Of a stretch of 13,752 nucleotides of DNA, positions 6,815 through 13,752 are shown piece after piece. Source of the stretch: JANMMJ01 sp031373255 (GTDB lineage Bacteria; Pseudomonadota; Alphaproteobacteria; Rhizobiales; Aestuariivirgaceae). Positions within the stretch are counted from its first letter, which is position 1; each line of letters opens with the position of its first letter. The position numbers and the translations under genes are program-made. The notes under the pieces were generated by a model that was given only the letters and a program-made list of their open reading frames with translations, was not told the DNA's origin and ran no database searches. The stretch lies in NCBI GenBank assembly GCA_031373255.1, contig JANMMJ010000138.1, positions 1 through 13,752 on the forward strand, in the 5' to 3' direction.

Positions 6815-8350
6815 TCAGGCCGCCCGCGCTGCTGCCTGATGGGCGGGAAACCAAGCTGTGACGCATGCCCCCTCGCCTGGGTTGGATTTTATAGACAGGC
6901 CACCGCCATGCTGTTCGAGAATCTTTTCGACCGCAGGCAGGCCAAGCCCGGTGCCGAAGTTCTTGGTCGTGAATAGCGGTTCGAGGATCTTGCTCATGTT
7001 TTCAGCCGAAATTCCGGGCCCATTGTCCGAAACGCTGACCTCGATGCCTCGTGGGGTGAGCGTCGTCGAAACACGCATGCGTGCCGCCGTGGTGTAAATT
7101 TTTGACGGGTCGTCGCCGCGTCCGACCATGGCCTCGGAGGCGTTTGACATAAGGTTGATGATCACCCGGTTCATCCGCCCTGGGTCGAATGTGGCCTTCG
7201 CTCCCTCCGTGCCGACAATGCACTCGATATTGACCATCAGGGGAAGCCGCTCGGCTTCCTCTTCCACGGTCCGGATCAGCCACTCATCAAAATCGAGCGT
7301 TTCGCACTGGAGTGCTTTTGTCCGGGTGAAGTCGAGAAATTGCGAAATGATGTTGTCACAGCGCGTGATGCCGTTGTTGATTCGCTGCAACTGGGGTTCG
7401 ATGCCGAGCCCCTTGTCCTTGACCTTGCGTTCCACGAGGTAGACAGCTGTACGCACGGCGCCGAGGGGGTTCCTCAGTTCATGAGCCACGGTGGCGGTGA
7501 GTTGTCCGAGTTGCGAAAGCCGGCCCCGCCGCACAATTTCATCCTGGGCATCCTTGAGCTTATGCATGCTCGACGACAGCTCGCGATTGAGCCTCGAGAT
7601 CTCGTCGTTGATACGTTGCAGTTCGGTGAGCTCGCTGACATCGACCACGCTGACCATCGCCGAGCGATTGGCGGTGCCGGCTCGCGAAAGCCAGCCGGAA
7701 CTGACCACCAGAGCCCGCCGCGCCGGCCCTCCTGCTTCGGTGATGTCCACCTCGAAACGATCGGCAGTGGCTGGAAAATCCGCCCTGCCCCCGCTCAGTT
7801 GCTCGCGCAGCCGCACACTGTCGAATTCCCCTTCGGCCAATCCGAGAAGTTCGCGCAGCAAGCTATTGGTGTAAAGCGTGCCGCCGGTTTCGCATACTTG
7901 CCAGATGCCCACCGGAACCGTTTCGGCAAGCGCCCGGTATTGCTCCTCGCGCCGCTTGATCTCGGAGAGGTTGGTATTCGTGCCGATCAGGTAAGTCGAG
8001 CCGTCCTGGCTTGTGATCTTGCTCTTGCGCGTGAGGTACGGCGAGGTATGCCCCGATTGGCTGGTGGCCATCTCTTCACTTTCGTTGACTTCCCCGGTAT
8101 CGAGCACCATCCGGTCCCGCGCCAGGAACTGCGAGGCTTCCGTATCCGGATAGAAATCCGCGTCGGAAAGGCCAATGAGCTTGTCGGCTGCTACGCCAAT
8201 GATGTCGCAGTGCGCTTCATTGGAAAAGACGAAATTGAGTTTCTCGTCCTTGACGAAGATTGACGTCGGCAGCATGTCAAGAATCTGCAGGAGCAGCTCA
8301 GGGTCGTTGATTCCGCTGGCAACCCTGTGCTTTGCCTCATGTGAACTCAT
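6815..8350 (-). CDS. Cytoplasmic histidine kinase with two PAS domains (kinase 2)
   Basis: A 511-residue kinase with no membrane segment or signal peptide. PAS 1 spans about residues 20-130 (LPTSIFVKDEKLNFVFSN, then DFYPDTEAS and the PAC-like YLIGTNTNLSEIKRREEQY); a more divergent PAS 2 spans about 136-240. No haem- or flavin-binding signature can be read with confidence. A coiled coil (about 243-278) leads to HisKA with H290 in VAHELRNPLGA and the ExxN phosphatase motif. HATPase_c carries NLMSNASEAM (399-408), DNGPGI, LFTTK and GTGLGLPA. From the coiled coil onward it closely follows the other two kinases here. GAGAGGA lies about 7 bases before the start. It is divergent from the glycosyltransferase and lies 186 bases upstream of kinase 1 on the same strand, so co-transcription with that operon is possible. 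It probably senses an intracellular cue such as redox state or a small molecule (inference). Confidence 0.95.
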   Translation of the reverse strand: MSSHEAKHRVASGINDPELLLQILDMLPTSIFVKDEKLNFVFSNEAHCDIIGVAADKLIGLSDADFYPDTEASQFLARDRMVLDTGEVNESEEMATSQSGHTSPYLTRKSKITSQDGSTYLIGTNTNLSEIKRREEQYRALAETVPVGIWQVCETGGTLYTNSLLRELLGLAEGEFDSVRLREQLSGGRADFPATADRFEVDITEAGGPARRALVVSSGWLSRAGTANRSAMVSVVDVSELTELQRINDEISRLNRELSSSMHKLKDAQDEIVRRGRLSQLGQLTATVAHELRNPLGAVRTAVYLVERKVKDKGLGIEPQLQRINNGITRCDNIISQFLDFTRTKALQCETLDFDEWLIRTVEEEAERLPLMVNIECIVGTEGAKATFDPGRMNRVIINLMSNASEAMVGRGDDPSKIYTTAARMRVSTTLTPRGIEVSVSDNGPGISAENMSKILEPLFTTKNFGTGLGLPAVEKILEQHGGGLSIKSNPGEGACVTAWFPAHQAAARAA

Positions 8351-8626
8351 GGAGTCCTCTCGCGCCGCTGGAAGGCGCAGCTCAAATGTTGAAATCCTCT
8401 TGCCCGCTCAATACCCCCGTCATTGAACAGCCATTCGCAATTCCCGAATCTGACGCCGCTTGGTAAACAAATTCTTTGCAGGAGAGAGGCGCGCGCGTGA
8501 TTAACCGTCAATTATTCTTGAAAAACTATCCTCCATCGTACATTCACCTTCAGCGCAACCGGTGATGGAAGAGTTTTCCCCTCTTCGCGATAACCACTCA
8601 ATTCAACGCCAACCCCTTCGGACGCC
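8351..8626. promoter_or_regulatory. Divergent intergenic region between kinase 2 and the glycosyltransferase
   Basis: A gap of 276 bases without a convincing gene, less G+C-rich than its neighbours toward its right half. For the plus-strand glycosyltransferase a possible promoter is TTGAAA (8518-8523) with TACATT (8539-8544) at a short 15-base spacing. For kinase 2 on the minus strand a -35-like TTGACG (complement of 8506-8511) is present but no good -10 follows. A leader hairpin is listed separately. The long leader before the glycosyltransferase leaves room for regulator binding, but I see no clear operator. Confidence 0.3.
8561..8595 (+). other. Imperfect leader hairpin upstream of the glycosyltransferase gene
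   Basis: GAAGAG (8568-8573) and CTCTTC (8581-8586) form a 6-base perfect stem around a 7-base loop. Flanking AT/AT and GGT/ACC pairings (8561-8566 with 8590-8595) could extend it with small mismatches and a bulge. It would lie in the transcribed leader about 32 bases before the start codon. A structural or regulatory role is only a guess. Confidence 0.25.
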
Positions 8627-9871
8627 ATGAATATTCTTTTTTTGCATCAGAATTACCCGGGTCAATACCGTGAAATCTTGCCCCGTCTTGCCGCCAGCGG
8701 CGATCACAAAATCGTCTTTCTCACCCAGCGCAAGCAGGTTCCCCAGGTCACCGACCACACTATTGGCATCTACAAGCCGGCCCACACGCCCAAGGATGAT
8801 TGCTGGATCTATTCGAAATGGTTCGAAACGGCCGTGGGAAACGGCGTTGGCGCCGCCCAGGCCTGCATGCAGCTCAAGAAGCAGGGTTTCGTGCCGGATC
8901 TCATCACCGGCCACGCCAATTGGGGCGAGTTGATCTACACCAGGGATGTCTGGCCCCAGGCCAAGCTGATTGGCTTCTTTGAATACTATTACGTGCCGAA
9001 GGGCGGCCTTGTTGGCTTCGATCCCGAATTTCCCGAGCGCCCCGATATTGCACCGCGCCTCTTCACCAACAACGCCCCCGTCTACCTCACATACGAGCGC
9101 TGCGATGCCGCCATCACCGCCACCAACTGGCAAAGATCGGTGTTTCCGGAATCGCTGCAGGGCAAGATAAGGGTCAACCACGAAGGCATCCGCACCGACA
9201 AGCTCATCCCCGATCACGACACGGATTTCTCGGTGACACTGGGCGAGAACACCTTTGCCCGCGGCGAGGAGATCGTCACTTACATCGCGCGCAATTTCGA
9301 GCCCGCCCGTGGCTTTCACACCATGATGCGCGCCCTTCCCCGCTTGCAGCAGCTAAGGCCCAACATGCGCATCGTCATGATTGGCGCGGATGACATTTCC
9401 TATGGCATGAAGCTCCCCAAGGGCGAGACCTTCCGCAGCCGCCTAAAGACCGAGTTGGGCGACAGTGTCGACTGGTCCAAGGTTCATTTCGTCGGCCAGA
9501 TTCCCTATGATCAGCTCATGGGTATCCTGAAGCTCTCGCGCTGCCATATCTACCTGACCGCACCCTTTGTGCTGTCATGGTCGATGATGGAAGCCATGGC
9601 GCTGGAAAAGACCATCGTCGCCACCAACGTGGCGCCGGTCCGCGAAGTCATGCAGGAAGGCAAGACCGGGTTTTTGATCGACTATTTCAAACCGGCCGAA
9701 CTGGCCGAACGCGTTGCCGATGTGCTGGCCCACAAAGATAACTATCGCGCCGTCGGCATCGCGGCGCGCAAGAAGATCGTCAATGAATATGATTTCCTCA
9801 CCAAACGTTTCCCCGCCTGGCAGCGTTATTATAACCGCTTCCTGCCCGAGCGCACGCAGTTCAGGGTCTGA
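8627..9871 (+). CDS. GT4-family glycosyltransferase
   Basis: A 414-residue GT-B-fold, retaining-type glycosyltransferase of family GT4. The N-terminus (MNILFLHQNYPGQYREI) matches the HQNFPGQF-type opening of a known group-1 branch. The C-terminal donor-binding half carries VTYIARNFEPARGFHTMM (about 220-237) and the conserved SWSMMEAMALEKTIVATN (about 320-337) followed by NVAPVREVMQEGKTGFL, where the glutamate of the E-x7-E motif and the sugar-nucleotide contacts lie. It has no membrane segment and would act in the cytoplasm, building a cell-surface or storage glycan from a nucleotide sugar; donor and acceptor cannot be told. The Shine-Dalgarno site is poor (CGGA about 6 bases upstream), and the start is chosen from the family N-terminus. 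The GFA-family gene follows after 4 bases, suggesting an operon. Both are embedded between sensor kinases on the opposite strand. Confidence 0.9.
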   Translation: MNILFLHQNYPGQYREILPRLAASGDHKIVFLTQRKQVPQVTDHTIGIYKPAHTPKDDCWIYSKWFETAVGNGVGAAQACMQLKKQGFVPDLITGHANWGELIYTRDVWPQAKLIGFFEYYYVPKGGLVGFDPEFPERPDIAPRLFTNNAPVYLTYERCDAAITATNWQRSVFPESLQGKIRVNHEGIRTDKLIPDHDTDFSVTLGENTFARGEEIVTYIARNFEPARGFHTMMRALPRLQQLRPNMRIVMIGADDISYGMKLPKGETFRSRLKTELGDSVDWSKVHFVGQIPYDQLMGILKLSRCHIYLTAPFVLSWSMMEAMALEKTIVATNVAPVREVMQEGKTGFLIDYFKPAELAERVADVLAHKDNYRAVGIAARKKIVNEYDFLTKRFPAWQRYYNRFLPERTQFRV

Positions 9872-9875
9872 TCGC

Positions 9876-10328
9876 ATGCAGGTGTTCACCGGTGGCTGTC
9901 AGTGCGGAGCGGTGCGCTATCGTATCTCGGGCGCGCTCGGCAAGGCTGGCATTTGTCACTGCCGCATGTGCCAGAAAGCTTTTGGCTCATGGGGCGCAGC
10001 CCTTGTGACTGTTCCCGCCGCCACCCTTTTCTGGTCCAGGGGAACACCCGGAACCTTCCGCTCATCGGCCATCGTTGCGCGTGGCTTCTGCGCCGCTTGC
10101 GGCACACCACTCTTCATGCGCGAGGACGGCGACGAGAACTACGAGGTCGCCATCGGAACGCTGGACAATCCCAATGCAATTCAACCGATGACGGAGCAGG
10201 TGGGGATCGAAGGCAAAGTCGCATGGTTTGATGCCATGCACCGATTGCCTAGCCGGACGACCTCCGAGGACCGATCGTCCGAGGACCTGAAGCGCCTCAA
10301 GAGCCTGCAGCATCCCGATCACGACTGA
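9876..10328 (+). CDS. GFA-family zinc-binding protein (glutathione-dependent formaldehyde-activating-like fold)
   Basis: A 150-residue protein of the GFA (CENP-V/GFA, Mss4-like) superfamily. The zinc cysteines are in the expected order: C8 and C10 in GGCQCGAVRY, C27, C29 and C32 in CHCRMC, and C72 and C75 in FCAACGTPLF. The founding member was described as adding glutathione to formaldehyde, but most homologues have no proven activity, so no reaction is assigned. The chosen ATG gives the family-typical MQVFTGGCQCG; an in-frame ATG at 9714 would add 54 residues overlapping the glycosyltransferase gene in another frame and is rejected. The gap to the glycosyltransferase stop is 4 bases, so the two are probably co-transcribed. 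The tail after residue 125 is charged and probably disordered. It converges on kinase 3 with a 12-base gap. Confidence 0.88.
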   Translation: MQVFTGGCQCGAVRYRISGALGKAGICHCRMCQKAFGSWGAALVTVPAATLFWSRGTPGTFRSSAIVARGFCAACGTPLFMREDGDENYEVAIGTLDNPNAIQPMTEQVGIEGKVAWFDAMHRLPSRTTSEDRSSEDLKRLKSLQHPDHD

Positions 10329-10340
10329 CGAATTCAGCGA

Positions 10341-11912
10341 TCAGGCGGCTTTCTGGTCGGGCTGCTGCATCGGAAACCACGCGGTAAAAACAGCGCCATC
10401 ACCTGGCGTGGACGCTACTTCAAGACCACCGCCATGCTGCTCAAGGATCTTCTGTACGGCAGGAAGCCCAAGCCCTGTGCCAAAGTTTTTGGTCGTAAAC
10501 AAAGGCTCCAGAATCTTCTCGAGGTTTTCATGGCTGATGCCCGGCCCATTGTCGCGAACCAGGATCTCGACACCTCGTAGCGTCTGCATGGACTGGATGG
10601 TGATCTTGGGGCTGGGTGTGGTGAAGCGCTCCGGATCGTCGCCCTTGCCGACCATCGCTTCAGAAGCGTTGGACATGAGGTTGATTATGGCCCGGCTCAT
10701 CTGCGATTGATCAAAGGGAACTTCGGCGTCCCCAAGGCCAAGGACGCATTCGACTTCAACCACCGCCGGCAGCTTTTGCGCCTCTTCCTCGGCCGTCTTG
10801 AGCAGCCACTCGTCGACCGCAGTATTCTGCGCCTGCGGCGACCGGCTCCGCGAAAAATCAAGCAGCTGCGTTATGATATTGTCGCAGCGCACCACGCCAT
10901 TGTTGATGCGCTCGATCAGGATCGCTACACCCTGAGCGCCATCACCCAGCTTGCGCTGCAGCAGGAAGGCCGAAGTGCGCACCGCCCCAAGCGGATTGCG
11001 CAGTTCATGCGCCACAGTCGCCGTCAGCAAGCCGAGCTGCGCCATCCTGCCCTTGCGCACGATCTCGTCCTGGGCCTCGGCCAGCTTGCGGAAATTTTCC
11101 TCGAGGTCCCGGTTAAGCTTCGATACCTCGTCGTTCACCTCTTGCAGTTCGCCGGCAAAGCCGATCGCCTCGGCTTGCGACTGCTCCAGTTCCTCGTTTG
11201 TCGCCTGGAGTTCGCGATACTTGCTGCTCATCAAACGCCCGATCCAGTGTCCGTAGAGAGCAACGCAGCACACCATCAGGATGATTCCGATGCCGATCAA
11301 ATACTCGAATCCTTTGAGTCTGCGAACACTGTCGAGATGTTCCTGGGCAAACTGTTCCTGCAGTGTACGGACGAGTTGTACGGTCTCATCAAGCTTCTGC
11401 CGCGTCACCACATGCATGCGCTGCAATTCACTGATGGCAACTCCGGCTTCACCGAACTTCCCCTGCTCGTAGAGCGCAATCGACTTGCGCGATTGCTCGA
11501 CCATCGCCACCACGATGTCGGTCAGGCTGCGCATGGCACCAATGGGCCGGCTCGAGATGCTTTGCGCCGTGTTTGACATCACCTCGCGGCGCACGGCCGC
11601 GATGGTGGCGTTGAACTCGCCAAACGCCTGGTTGAGTTGCGTTCTCTCGAGTGCCGGATTCTGCGACTCGAAAACATGGCTCCCCGGCTCGCCGATCCGC
11701 GACACCACATCGCCCAGCTTCCAGACATCCTGAAACCGCCGCGACCACTGGGCATTGACCGCGACATTCTCTTCAAAAATCGTCGCAAAGCGGTGACTGA
11801 GGTAAAGGCCGCCAGCCACGGCCAGAAGGTCAAAGGCCGCGAGTATGAAGTAGACAAGATGCACTTTGGGCCAGGCCTTGTTCGGCCTTTGGCGAAGGGC
11901 AGCAGCGTCCAT
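10341..11912 (-). CDS. Membrane sensor histidine kinase with helical periplasmic domain (kinase 3)
   Basis: A 523-residue kinase. Membrane segments are about residues 17-38 (VHLVYFILAAFDLLAVAGGL) and 203-226 (YLIGIGIILMVCCVALYG). The roughly 160 residues between look all-helical, as in four-helix-bundle sensors. A coiled coil follows (about 230-288; RELQATNEELEQSQAEA, then QEVNDEVSKLNRDL). HisKA has H302 in VAHELRNPLGA with the ExxN phosphatase motif; HATPase_c has NLMSNASEAM (411-420), DNGPGI (454-459), LFTTK and GTGLGLPA. The transmitter is very close to kinases 1 and 2, while the sensor is unrelated to either. No response regulator gene adjoins it, so its partner may be one of the receiver proteins at 3683-4802. 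The ATG is preceded by GAGGG about 11 bases upstream. It lies 123 bases downstream of alaS on the same strand. The ligand is unknown. Confidence 0.94.
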   Translation of the reverse strand: MDAAALRQRPNKAWPKVHLVYFILAAFDLLAVAGGLYLSHRFATIFEENVAVNAQWSRRFQDVWKLGDVVSRIGEPGSHVFESQNPALERTQLNQAFGEFNATIAAVRREVMSNTAQSISSRPIGAMRSLTDIVVAMVEQSRKSIALYEQGKFGEAGVAISELQRMHVVTRQKLDETVQLVRTLQEQFAQEHLDSVRRLKGFEYLIGIGIILMVCCVALYGHWIGRLMSSKYRELQATNEELEQSQAEAIGFAGELQEVNDEVSKLNRDLEENFRKLAEAQDEIVRKGRMAQLGLLTATVAHELRNPLGAVRTSAFLLQRKLGDGAQGVAILIERINNGVVRCDNIITQLLDFSRSRSPQAQNTAVDEWLLKTAEEEAQKLPAVVEVECVLGLGDAEVPFDQSQMSRAIINLMSNASEAMVGKGDDPERFTTPSPKITIQSMQTLRGVEILVRDNGPGISHENLEKILEPLFTTKNFGTGLGLPAVQKILEQHGGGLEVASTPGDGAVFTAWFPMQQPDQKAA

Positions 11913-11993
11913 GTCCCAGTCCCTCTAAATCTGAACGGATAAACAATGGAATCTGCGAACGCCGGGTAAATTTCACATTAAGGTGGGCCAGCA

Positions 11994-12039
11994 ATAGCGA
12001 TTGAGAAGCACGAACGCTATCGGAGCGTGTTAAACTCAA
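11994..12039 (-). terminator. Overlapping short hairpins after alaS (possible terminator or leader structure of kinase 3)
   Basis: Just past the alaS stop, ACGCT (12014-12018) and AGCGT (12024-12028) form a 5-base stem with a 5-base loop; TTGAG (12001-12005) and CTCAA (12035-12039) could close an outer stem. The alternative pairing of ATAGCG (11994-11999) with CGCTAT (12015-12020) uses the same strand and excludes the first hairpin. No T-tract follows on the minus strand, so intrinsic termination is doubtful. The rest of the 123-base gap (11913-12035) shows no convincing promoter. Confidence 0.22.
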
Positions 12040-13751
12040 TTTCCAATCGCAGTTCTCACTGCGGCGAGGGCTTCCTCGGCCTTGCTTGCATCGGGACCGC
12101 CCGCTTGCGCCATGTCCGGGCGTCCGCCGCCACCCTTGCCGCCAAGCACGGCAGAGCCTGCCCGCACCAGGTCGACCGCATTGAACCGCGCTGTCAGATC
12201 GTTGGTGACGCCGACAATCAGCCCGGCCCTGCCTTCGTCATTGATGCCGACAAGGGCCACGATGCCTGATCCGAGTTTGGCCTTGCCGTCGTCAACCAGT
12301 CCCTTCATGTCCTTTGGATCGATACCTTTGAGCACTCGGGCCATCAGCTTGATGCCATTGACCTCGGCAATGCCCTCGTCTCCGCTCGAAGCGCCACCGC
12401 CCATCGCCAGGGCTTTCTTGGCCTCGGCCAGTTCGCGCTCAAGCTTGCGGCGTTCCTCGATCAGCGTCTCAATGCGCGGCACGATATCCTGCGGCGTGGT
12501 CTTCAGTGCAGCAGCCACGGCCTGCACCCGTCGATCCTGTTCTTCGAGATAGGCACGCGCCGCCGGGCCAGCCAATGCTTCGATGCGCCTGACGCCCGCG
12601 GCCGAAGCCGTTTCGCCTGTCACCTTGACGAGACCAATATCGCCAGTCCGCGACACATGCGTTCCGCCGCAAAGCTCGAGCGAATAAATCGGCTTTCCCG
12701 CACCATGCGTATTCCGCCCCATGGACACAACCCGCACTTCGTCGCCGTACTTTTCGCCAAACAGCGCCATGGCGCCTTCCGCGATGGCCGCGTCGACCGA
12801 CATCAGCCGGGTCGTCACCGCATCGTTCTGCAATATGATTTCATTGGCAATCGACTCGACCTGGGCAATCTCGTCCGGCGTCATCGCTTTGTTATGCGAA
12901 TAGTCGAAACGCAATCGGTTGGGCTCAACCAGCGAGCCCTTCTGGGCCACATGCGTGCCGAGCGTGATGCGAAGGGCCTCATGCAGGAGATGCGTTGCCG
13001 AATGATGCTGGCGATTGCCGGAGCGCTGGCCATGATCGACGTGAAGTTCGGCGGCAGCCGTCAGCTTCACCGTGCCATCCTCAACCGTGCCGATATGCAG
13101 GAACAGATCGCCAAGCCGTTTCTGCGTATCGTCAACGCGGAAAACAGCATCTTCTGCCGTCTTGATCACACCCTTGTCGCCGGTCTGGCCGCGGGACTCG
13201 CCATAGAAAGGGGTTTGGTTGAGAACGATGGCGCCGCTTTCTCCCTTGCCAAGCTGTTCAACTTCCTTGCCGTTCACAACGAGGGCACGGACGATGCCTT
13301 CTGCTGTCTCGGTGTCGTAGCCCAGGAACTCCGTGGCTCCGGCGCGCTCGCGAATGTCGAACCAGACGGTTTCGGTCTTGGCCTCGCCCGAACCTTTCCA
13401 GGCCCGCCGCGCTTCGGCCCTCTGTGCGTCCATCGCCGTATTGAACACGCCGGTATCGACGGTAATACCGCGTGGCCGCAGCGCATCCTGGGTCAGGTCG
13501 AGTGGAAAACCATAAGTATCATAAAGCTTGAACGCCACATCGCCGGGGAAGGTATCGCCGGTGCCGAGCGGGGCTGATTCTTCGTCGAGAATGCGCAGGC
13601 CCCGTTCCAGTGTCTTGCGAAACCGTGTCTCTTCGAGACGCAGTGTTTCGGTAATGAGGTCCTGCGCCCGGATCAGTTCCGGATAGGCGGCACCCATTTC
13701 ACGCGTCAACGACGGCACCAGCCGCCACATCAGCGGTTCCCTCATGCCGAG
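12036..13751 (-). CDS. alaS: Alanyl-tRNA synthetase, C-terminal two thirds (5' end outside window)
   Basis: The last 571 or so residues of alanyl-tRNA synthetase, which charges tRNA-Ala and hydrolyses mischarged Ser/Gly-tRNA-Ala. The frame is open at the right edge (LGMREPLMWRLVPSL), so the start and most of the aminoacylation domain, about 300 residues by the usual family length, are missing. Numbering from the methionine at 13745, visible parts are the end of the tRNA-recognition region (DTYGFPLDLT, about 76-85), the beta-barrel domain, and the editing domain with the zinc motif H248-x3-H252 (HSATHLLHEAL) plus C359-x3-H363 (CGGTHVSRTGDIG). After these come a coiled coil (about 425-450) and the glycine-rich C-Ala/DHHA1 end (GGKGGGGRPDMAQAGG). 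It ends in TGA at 12036. It looks intact and is an essential housekeeping gene. Confidence 0.97.
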   Translation of the reverse strand, partial: LGMREPLMWRLVPSLTREMGAAYPELIRAQDLITETLRLEETRFRKTLERGLRILDEESAPLGTGDTFPGDVAFKLYDTYGFPLDLTQDALRPRGITVDTGVFNTAMDAQRAEARRAWKGSGEAKTETVWFDIRERAGATEFLGYDTETAEGIVRALVVNGKEVEQLGKGESGAIVLNQTPFYGESRGQTGDKGVIKTAEDAVFRVDDTQKRLGDLFLHIGTVEDGTVKLTAAAELHVDHGQRSGNRQHHSATHLLHEALRITLGTHVAQKGSLVEPNRLRFDYSHNKAMTPDEIAQVESIANEIILQNDAVTTRLMSVDAAIAEGAMALFGEKYGDEVRVVSMGRNTHGAGKPIYSLELCGGTHVSRTGDIGLVKVTGETASAAGVRRIEALAGPAARAYLEEQDRRVQAVAAALKTTPQDIVPRIETLIEERRKLERELAEAKKALAMGGGASSGDEGIAEVNGIKLMARVLKGIDPKDMKGLVDDGKAKLGSGIVALVGINDEGRAGLIVGVTNDLTARFNAVDLVRAGSAVLGGKGGGGRPDMAQAGGPDASKAEEALAAVRTAIGN

Positions 13752-13752
13752 C

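Noticed and set aside
6743..6815. Inverted repeat ACGGTAA / TTACCGT with a 59-base spacer between kinases 2 and 1
   Set aside because: Seven bases over such a distance can occur by chance, and no promoter or second copy supports an operator. The 186-base gap otherwise holds nothing I can support.
7340..8263. Open frame of 307 codons antisense to kinase 2, and similar ones antisense to kinase 1 (5186-5773) and kinase 3 (10707-11576)
   Set aside because: They recur at matching positions opposite the shared transmitter, which is expected from similar sense codons, and show no family signature.
9714..9875. Upstream in-frame extension of the GFA gene
   Set aside because: It overlaps the glycosyltransferase coding region and its residues do not resemble the family; the ATG at 9876 gives the conserved GGCQCGAVRY close to the N-terminus.
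10317..10345. Repeated GATCA near the convergent ends of the GFA gene and kinase 3
   Set aside because: The repeats are direct, not inverted, and too short to be a terminator or attachment site.
12657..13577. Open frame of 306 codons antisense to alaS
   Set aside because: The opposite strand encodes the editing and C-terminal domains of alanyl-tRNA synthetase with intact zinc motifs.
1..13752. tRNA/rRNA genes, CRISPR arrays, insertion sequences, phage or conjugation genes
   Set aside because: Looked for on both strands and not seen; no repeated spacers, terminal inverted repeats or transposase motifs.

Overview
The window looks like a chromosomal segment from an alphaproteobacterium, probably of the order Hyphomicrobiales (Rhizobiales). 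The basis is a eukaryote-like homodimeric NADP isocitrate dehydrogenase, an alaS gene a short distance from icd, G+C of roughly 60% by eye, and protein styles typical of that group. I cannot name the genus. No tRNA, rRNA, CRISPR array, transposase or integrase is visible.

Left part (1-2304): the 3' end of a zinc-type alcohol dehydrogenase gene (+) converges on two overlapping genes (-). These encode a gamma-butyrobetaine-hydroxylase-like Fe(II)/2-oxoglutarate dioxygenase and an HD-domain protein carrying the residue pattern of the PhnZ/TmpB mixed-valent diiron oxygenases. Together they look like a two-step oxidative phosphonate-degradation module of the TmpA/TmpB type: hydroxylation next to the C-P bond, then oxidative cleavage to phosphate. 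Divergent from them is icd (2460-3671, +), a TCA-cycle gene.

Central and right part (3683-11912): a signalling cluster. On the minus strand, in transcription order, are a soluble double-PAS histidine kinase, a membrane histidine kinase with a large periplasmic region, a protein of two receiver domains only, and a single receiver-domain protein. The last three are closely spaced, and the kinase stop overlaps the start of the double receiver. A third, membrane-bound histidine kinase (10341-11912, -) has almost the same transmitter. Between the kinases, on the plus strand, lie a GT4 glycosyltransferase and a small GFA-family zinc protein, 4 bases apart. None of the receiver proteins has an output domain, so the cluster looks like several sensory inputs sharing one phosphorelay pool whose final effector lies elsewhere.

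Right edge (12036-13751, -): the C-terminal two thirds of alanyl-tRNA synthetase; its start is outside the window.

The most notable points are the three kinases with matching signalling helix and catalytic core but unrelated sensors, the receiver-only outputs, and the TmpA/TmpB-like pair. Minor structural signals, all weak, are a hairpin over both stop codons of the convergent icd/receiver pair, two mutually exclusive short hairpins downstream of alaS, and a leader hairpin before the glycosyltransferase.
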